Origin: Pholiota molesta
Taxonomy: Eukaryota > Basidiomycota > Agaricomycetes > Agaricales > Strophariaceae
DNA length: 64,000 nt
Assembly: GCA_014925825.1 (NCBI GenBank)
Contig: JACGCK010000042.1
Location: 62,001-126,000 of the forward strand
Direction of reading: 5' to 3'
The number at the start of each line of letters is the position of its first letter. Positions within the stretch are counted from its first letter, which is position 1. The notes under the pieces were generated by a model. The model did no database searches. It was not told where the DNA came from and saw only the letters and a program-made list of their open reading frames with translations. A program made the translations under genes and the position numbers. Shown here piece after piece: positions 60,542 to 64,000 of the stretch.

Positions 60542-60633
60542 CGGTGAGCGGAGATCGATGGATGCAGAGGACAGAGCAATCACTCTTTCTGAGTGTCGAA
60601 GTAAGAGTGAGGTTGAAAAGATTTGTGGCAGTA

Positions 60634-60642
60634 CTTAAATAC
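60634..60642 (-). promoter_or_regulatory. TATA-like box, peroxidase copy 2
   Basis: Minus strand reads GTATTTAAG about 95 nt before the ATG, conserved with copy 1. Confidence 0.5.
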
Positions 60643-62284
60643 CTCCCATAACCGAGGAATGATTTTCGAATACCAAGGCTCAATGGGCCACTACACCGCC
60701 GCAAAGCAATCGACTCGGGCTTGGAAGAGCGCGGTGAGAAGACTGGAAAAATCACGCCTGCTCATGGTGTTTCAGTCTAAGAAGGAATTATCATTTATGA
60801 AAGAACCCACATATGTACAACAACAATTCGGGAAGTATGAGTTTGATCCGCTAAGGGTCGCGACTAAAAGTCAGAAAAAAGTGAACCTCGACTCCCATAT
60901 GCCGTCAAGAGCTGTTGTACATCATATATTCAATAAGCCTTCAGTTTAGCGCGCGTATAGGAAGAAATTATAATGTATTGCACATACAAGAACAATCCAG
61001 GAAGCCTGACTGTGACCTGCTAAGGGTCGCGGCTAATACTAATAGCCAGAATTAAGTGAACATGGACTCCCATATGCCGCCAAGAGCTGTTTGGCAGCTA
61101 ACGAGGAATCGTTTCTTGTGTTCAAGGATCACTTCGGTCAGAAAACAAACCAATGGAACAGGGTGCTCATATTTCAGAGTCAAGTGTAAGCGGTCCACAA
61201 AACGCAAGGCGCAGCAAAGTGCATCAAAGCGCAGTAAAGCGCAGCAAAGTGCAGCCAAGACATCTCCAAGATATCGAATGTTGACCCGAGTAGTCAAGGT
61301 CACCGGTCACCTCTGAAGTATTTGCACGCAACGCGTCGTTAGAATCTACGAGAGGCGCTGCAGAATTCGAACAAGCAGGAGGAAATCACGAACGACGCAG
61401 CAGACGCCACCTCGTCCCATCTAGTATCGCAGAATAATACGGTGGATCAAAGACTATTCAGAGCGCAAATGAAGCGACAGCCGGATGCGATGTGGCACAC
61501 GACCTTGCAAGTCTTGACTTTCTGAGCTATGAGCGAGAAAAGGTCGAAAGCCGGTTGCAAAAGCGACAAAACCAGTGCTCCATGCAGACTTGTTTCGAGG
61601 CCAAGGCCATGGAGTCATCTAAGCATATATGAATTCATGGGCGGCATATATATCATTTGATTGAGTTGCATCCAACAACGGTCCTCCGTCTTCTGCAATC
61701 TCTGCAATCTATAACACCTCCAATGAGCCCCTCCGTAAGAAACTACGACGAAAACACGAACACACCTTAAAGAGCACGTACGCCTGCATTCCATACACGC
61801 CAATCCTTCCGACTTCGCCCCTGAGGCCGGACATGCAACTGGGCGAATGGACTTGGTGTGCGAGGTCGGAAGCCGAAAGGTGTAACGCCGGAACGGAGAC
61901 CGAAAATTCCACAAGCACTGGAATGCCCTCGTCAGTGAAAGTCCAGAGCATCTATCGCACTGAATACCTTCTGACATCTACCCGACAGTGCCCTCATTGG
62001 GTTGCCCAAACTCCATTCGCGCAGGGTTTAAACCAGGTTTCAAGTGAAAGTCCAAACACTGCTACATAACGAAAGGTGCGCTAAGAGAAGAACGTTAAGC
62101 CCTTGAATTTTTGGAGCTTGACACTGCATTGACACGCACGTACCTATTCTGAGTTCCGAATCCCTTGTCTGATCACCACCCCACCTTATTCAGTGCCCAT
62201 GGATATTTGGAATCGTCGAACCAGCGAACATCGTCGGCAAGGAAAGACTAGATATATTAGAAAAAACGCTGCGAAGGATATAGT
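60643..62284. other. Flank of the duplicated block, no intact gene
   Basis: Patches match 53259-54960 of block A. Open frames (for example 60623-60949 and 61615-61977) are not conserved in phase between the two blocks, so they are unlikely to be genes. Confidence 0.4.
61195..61258. repeat. AGCGCAGCAA short tandem repeat (block B)
   Basis: About six imperfect units (GCGCAGCAAAG/GCATCAAAGC). The counterpart in block A is longer. Confidence 0.6.
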
Positions 62285-62600
62285 AAGGTTTACCTTTTCA
62301 TTATCGCGCTCGATACCCCAAATGAAATCTTTCTCCAATTCTAGTACTCTGTGACTCTACCCTCGTGAATCGGCTTCATTGTAGGATGAGCTTGAATAAA
62401 TAATATCAGACGTGATCGCGGAACCCACCTATGTAGCAGAATCAACGTTTAGCGTTGTACCAAAGTTCGCCATGCCGAAAGAAAGGGCATCTGAAGTGCT
62501 GGGATAGATATTCTCATGTAAGTCGATACTCCGCAGGACCCCAACGGAATGCCCGCACGCCATGAAGTGATCATCCCCGCCAAACGAAGCCCTGCAGACG
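62285..62600 (-). pseudogene. Fragments of a peroxidase gene (relic)
   Basis: Near 62340-62365 the text matches the exon start also seen at 58110-58140. At 62540-62600 it matches the proximal-His exon region of the intact genes ('atgcccgcacgcca' and 'ccctgcagacgga'). Everything between is decayed or missing. It lies in the same orientation as the intact copies and is not functional. Confidence 0.65.
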
Positions 62601-62609
62601 GAAATTTTT

Positions 62610-63182
62610 CTATGTGGATGTGAGCTTGTGTCTAGTGGTGATACGAATCACGGTGCTCACTGAACGATGCTCGTATTCCATAATACAGCCCTCCTCTTCG
62701 ACGTGAGAGCTGAATTTCCAACACCGCCCACTGTAGGCGGGAAGTTTTATAAATTCATCCACTTCGCGGTACGTCTTGGCCAGTCCGTCCTTTAGTTCCT
62801 CGCGAAATAAATCAGAGGAGGGCGAAGTGTTCGCAGTGATTCCTCTTTGGACGTCTGTGGTCGCTAGTCCTCGGAAGTCGACATTTGCAACCCAACGCGC
62901 AATGCAGGACGTATAAGCAGAGCCGATATTCATTCCCATCATGCTCGTTTCGACGGCTCCGACAGTGACCAAACAGTGGCTCGCGCTAGTCTGCTTAAGT
63001 AGCTTGCTCGGAACACCAGCTGAATTCAAAATGAAGAACTGTAAGGGCCAGGCCAAGGTGAGGGCGGCCTTGTTATCACCCGCGGTGATGGTGACTACGA
63101 TCCCGATAAACAGGGGTATTAGTAGAGAGCAACATAGGTACAGTAACATGCTCACCAACTCTCCTGTTCCTCGGTTTCGCAA
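62610..63182 (-). pseudogene. 190-codon open frame of unknown family, probably part of a decayed gene
   Basis: Starts at 63182 with MRNRGTGELVSMLLYLCCSL, one clear hydrophobic segment followed by a second (IVVTITAGDNKAALTLAWPL). Later text reads EELKDGLAKTYREVDEFIKL. The same stretch in block A (about 55080-55560) is similar in bases but not open in this frame. That argues against a maintained gene, though this copy alone could still be expressed. I do not recognise a domain. Confidence 0.3.
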
Positions 63183-63440
63183 ATTCCCTGTCCCTTAAAC
63201 AGTCACCATCCCATAGGACATCGCGTCTGCCTTTCTTGCATTGGACGGCATGTTAGAGATAGATGGAGCTAGGCATAGCCGCCACTGAGCGCTGGGCGTG
63301 CGCTGAGTTCTATAGCAGGGGCTCTGATGTGGTTTTGCGAACGTGGAGGTCAAGAGGAAGCTGAGAGGAAGGGTAACAAATCGGCAAGTTATGTTGAGTC
63401 GTCGGATTTTGGCGGGCCGAAGATTAATCACACGCCCTCT

Positions 63441-64000
63441 TGGTCTCTGGTCTGCCACTGCTTGTTACATCCCAACTTGACACTTCCACTCTCCGGCTCC
63501 TTGCACGAATGAAACTTAGAAAAAGATTGGTTGAGAAAAATTATCTGTGTAGGCTATGTTCCTGGAAAAGCAGTCCCAGGTGCGTATTGTGTCCGCCGTT
63601 ACCTTTATGTTTGCTGGCTGAACAACATCGACCAATCACTAGTCCTCCGCACATCCATCCCAATCGTCGGCCGACCACTCCACCCCATGCTCTTCTACCG
63701 AGGGTTGGGATTGTTCATCTGAGCGTCGTTTAGGCATAGATAATTTGGAACAATGCCTGTCAGTGTTTCCCAACAATCTCAACATATACAAAGTGCGCTT
63801 CGTACAGACGTTCCCTAAATGGGCGAACAAGCAATGCGAGCCACATGAGAGGTCCTTGTTCCCCGGATCTGTCTTTGCGATCGATACCTTGGTAGAGGCA
63901 TGTCTGATTATCCCCCGCGTAATGCGCGGCCGCGCGAGCGCGAATTCTATAAAGGGAACAACGAGGAAACGAGGCAAAAACGAGGACATGACTCAGATGA
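63441..64000. other. Right edge, no gene seen
   Basis: Short frames only; no domain or motif recognised. Confidence 0.45.

Larger units (their letters stand above)
58270..63440. repeat. Duplicated block B (peroxidase copy 2 plus 5' flank)
   Basis: Partner of block A (50880-55570). The peroxidase exons are nearly identical between the blocks, the introns somewhat less so, and the 5' flank is patchy. Two extra peroxidase scraps lie at the edges of or inside block B. Confidence 0.75.

Noticed and set aside
1..64000. CRISPR arrays, operons, ribosome binding sites
   Set aside because: The window is eukaryotic: introns throughout. No regularly spaced repeats were seen.

Overview
This window is nuclear DNA of a filamentous basidiomycete, almost certainly an Agaricomycete mushroom or wood-decay fungus. 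The evidence is many short (about 45-80 nt) GT-AG introns in nearly every gene, genes on both strands without operons, AT-richer intergenic DNA, and families typical of Agaricomycetes: DUF6533 and DUF6534 seven-TM proteins, an F-box protein with a 'LSNVNRQWRDI' start, a DUF3494 ice-binding protein and an HMG-box factor. The species cannot be told from the sequence alone. All gene models were spliced by eye, so intron ends are predictions.

Layout. 0-20 kb is an accessory region: a 3-beta-HSD-like dehydrogenase cut by the left edge, two paralogous DUF6533 membrane proteins on the + strand separated by 4.6 kb without a clear gene, a relic of an amino-acid permease, a secreted ice-binding protein, the intact permease (Mup1-like), and a DUF6534 membrane protein. 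20.8-31 kb is a compact housekeeping block: 1-Cys peroxiredoxin, an LRR-like protein, uricase, protein phosphatase methylesterase (PPE1 type, with a MITE-like insertion in one intron), a TMEM53/DUF829 protein and a short-chain dehydrogenase. 31-39 kb is gene-poor, with one seven-TM protein and a possible second one. 39.3-46.4 kb holds an HMG-box transcription factor, a third DUF6533-like protein and an F-box protein. 46.9-48 kb is a second permease relic.

49-63.5 kb is the most dynamic part. Two DUF6534 membrane genes in opposite orientation alternate with two near-identical secreted heme-peroxidase genes. Each peroxidase lies in one of two duplicated blocks (about 50.9-55.6 and 58.3-63.4 kb), and two further peroxidase scraps lie nearby. 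The peroxidases have a plant-type peroxidase core with a tyrosine at the usual distal Trp/Phe position, fused to a C-terminal region of about 230 residues that I do not recognise. Both share an unusual GC-AG intron.

The genes do not form a visible pathway. The housekeeping block covers peroxide detoxification, purine (urate) breakdown and PP2A regulation. The flanks carry surface or secreted proteins (membrane proteins, peroxidases, ice-binding protein, permease) that are duplicating and decaying, the usual pattern for lineage-specific fungal loci.
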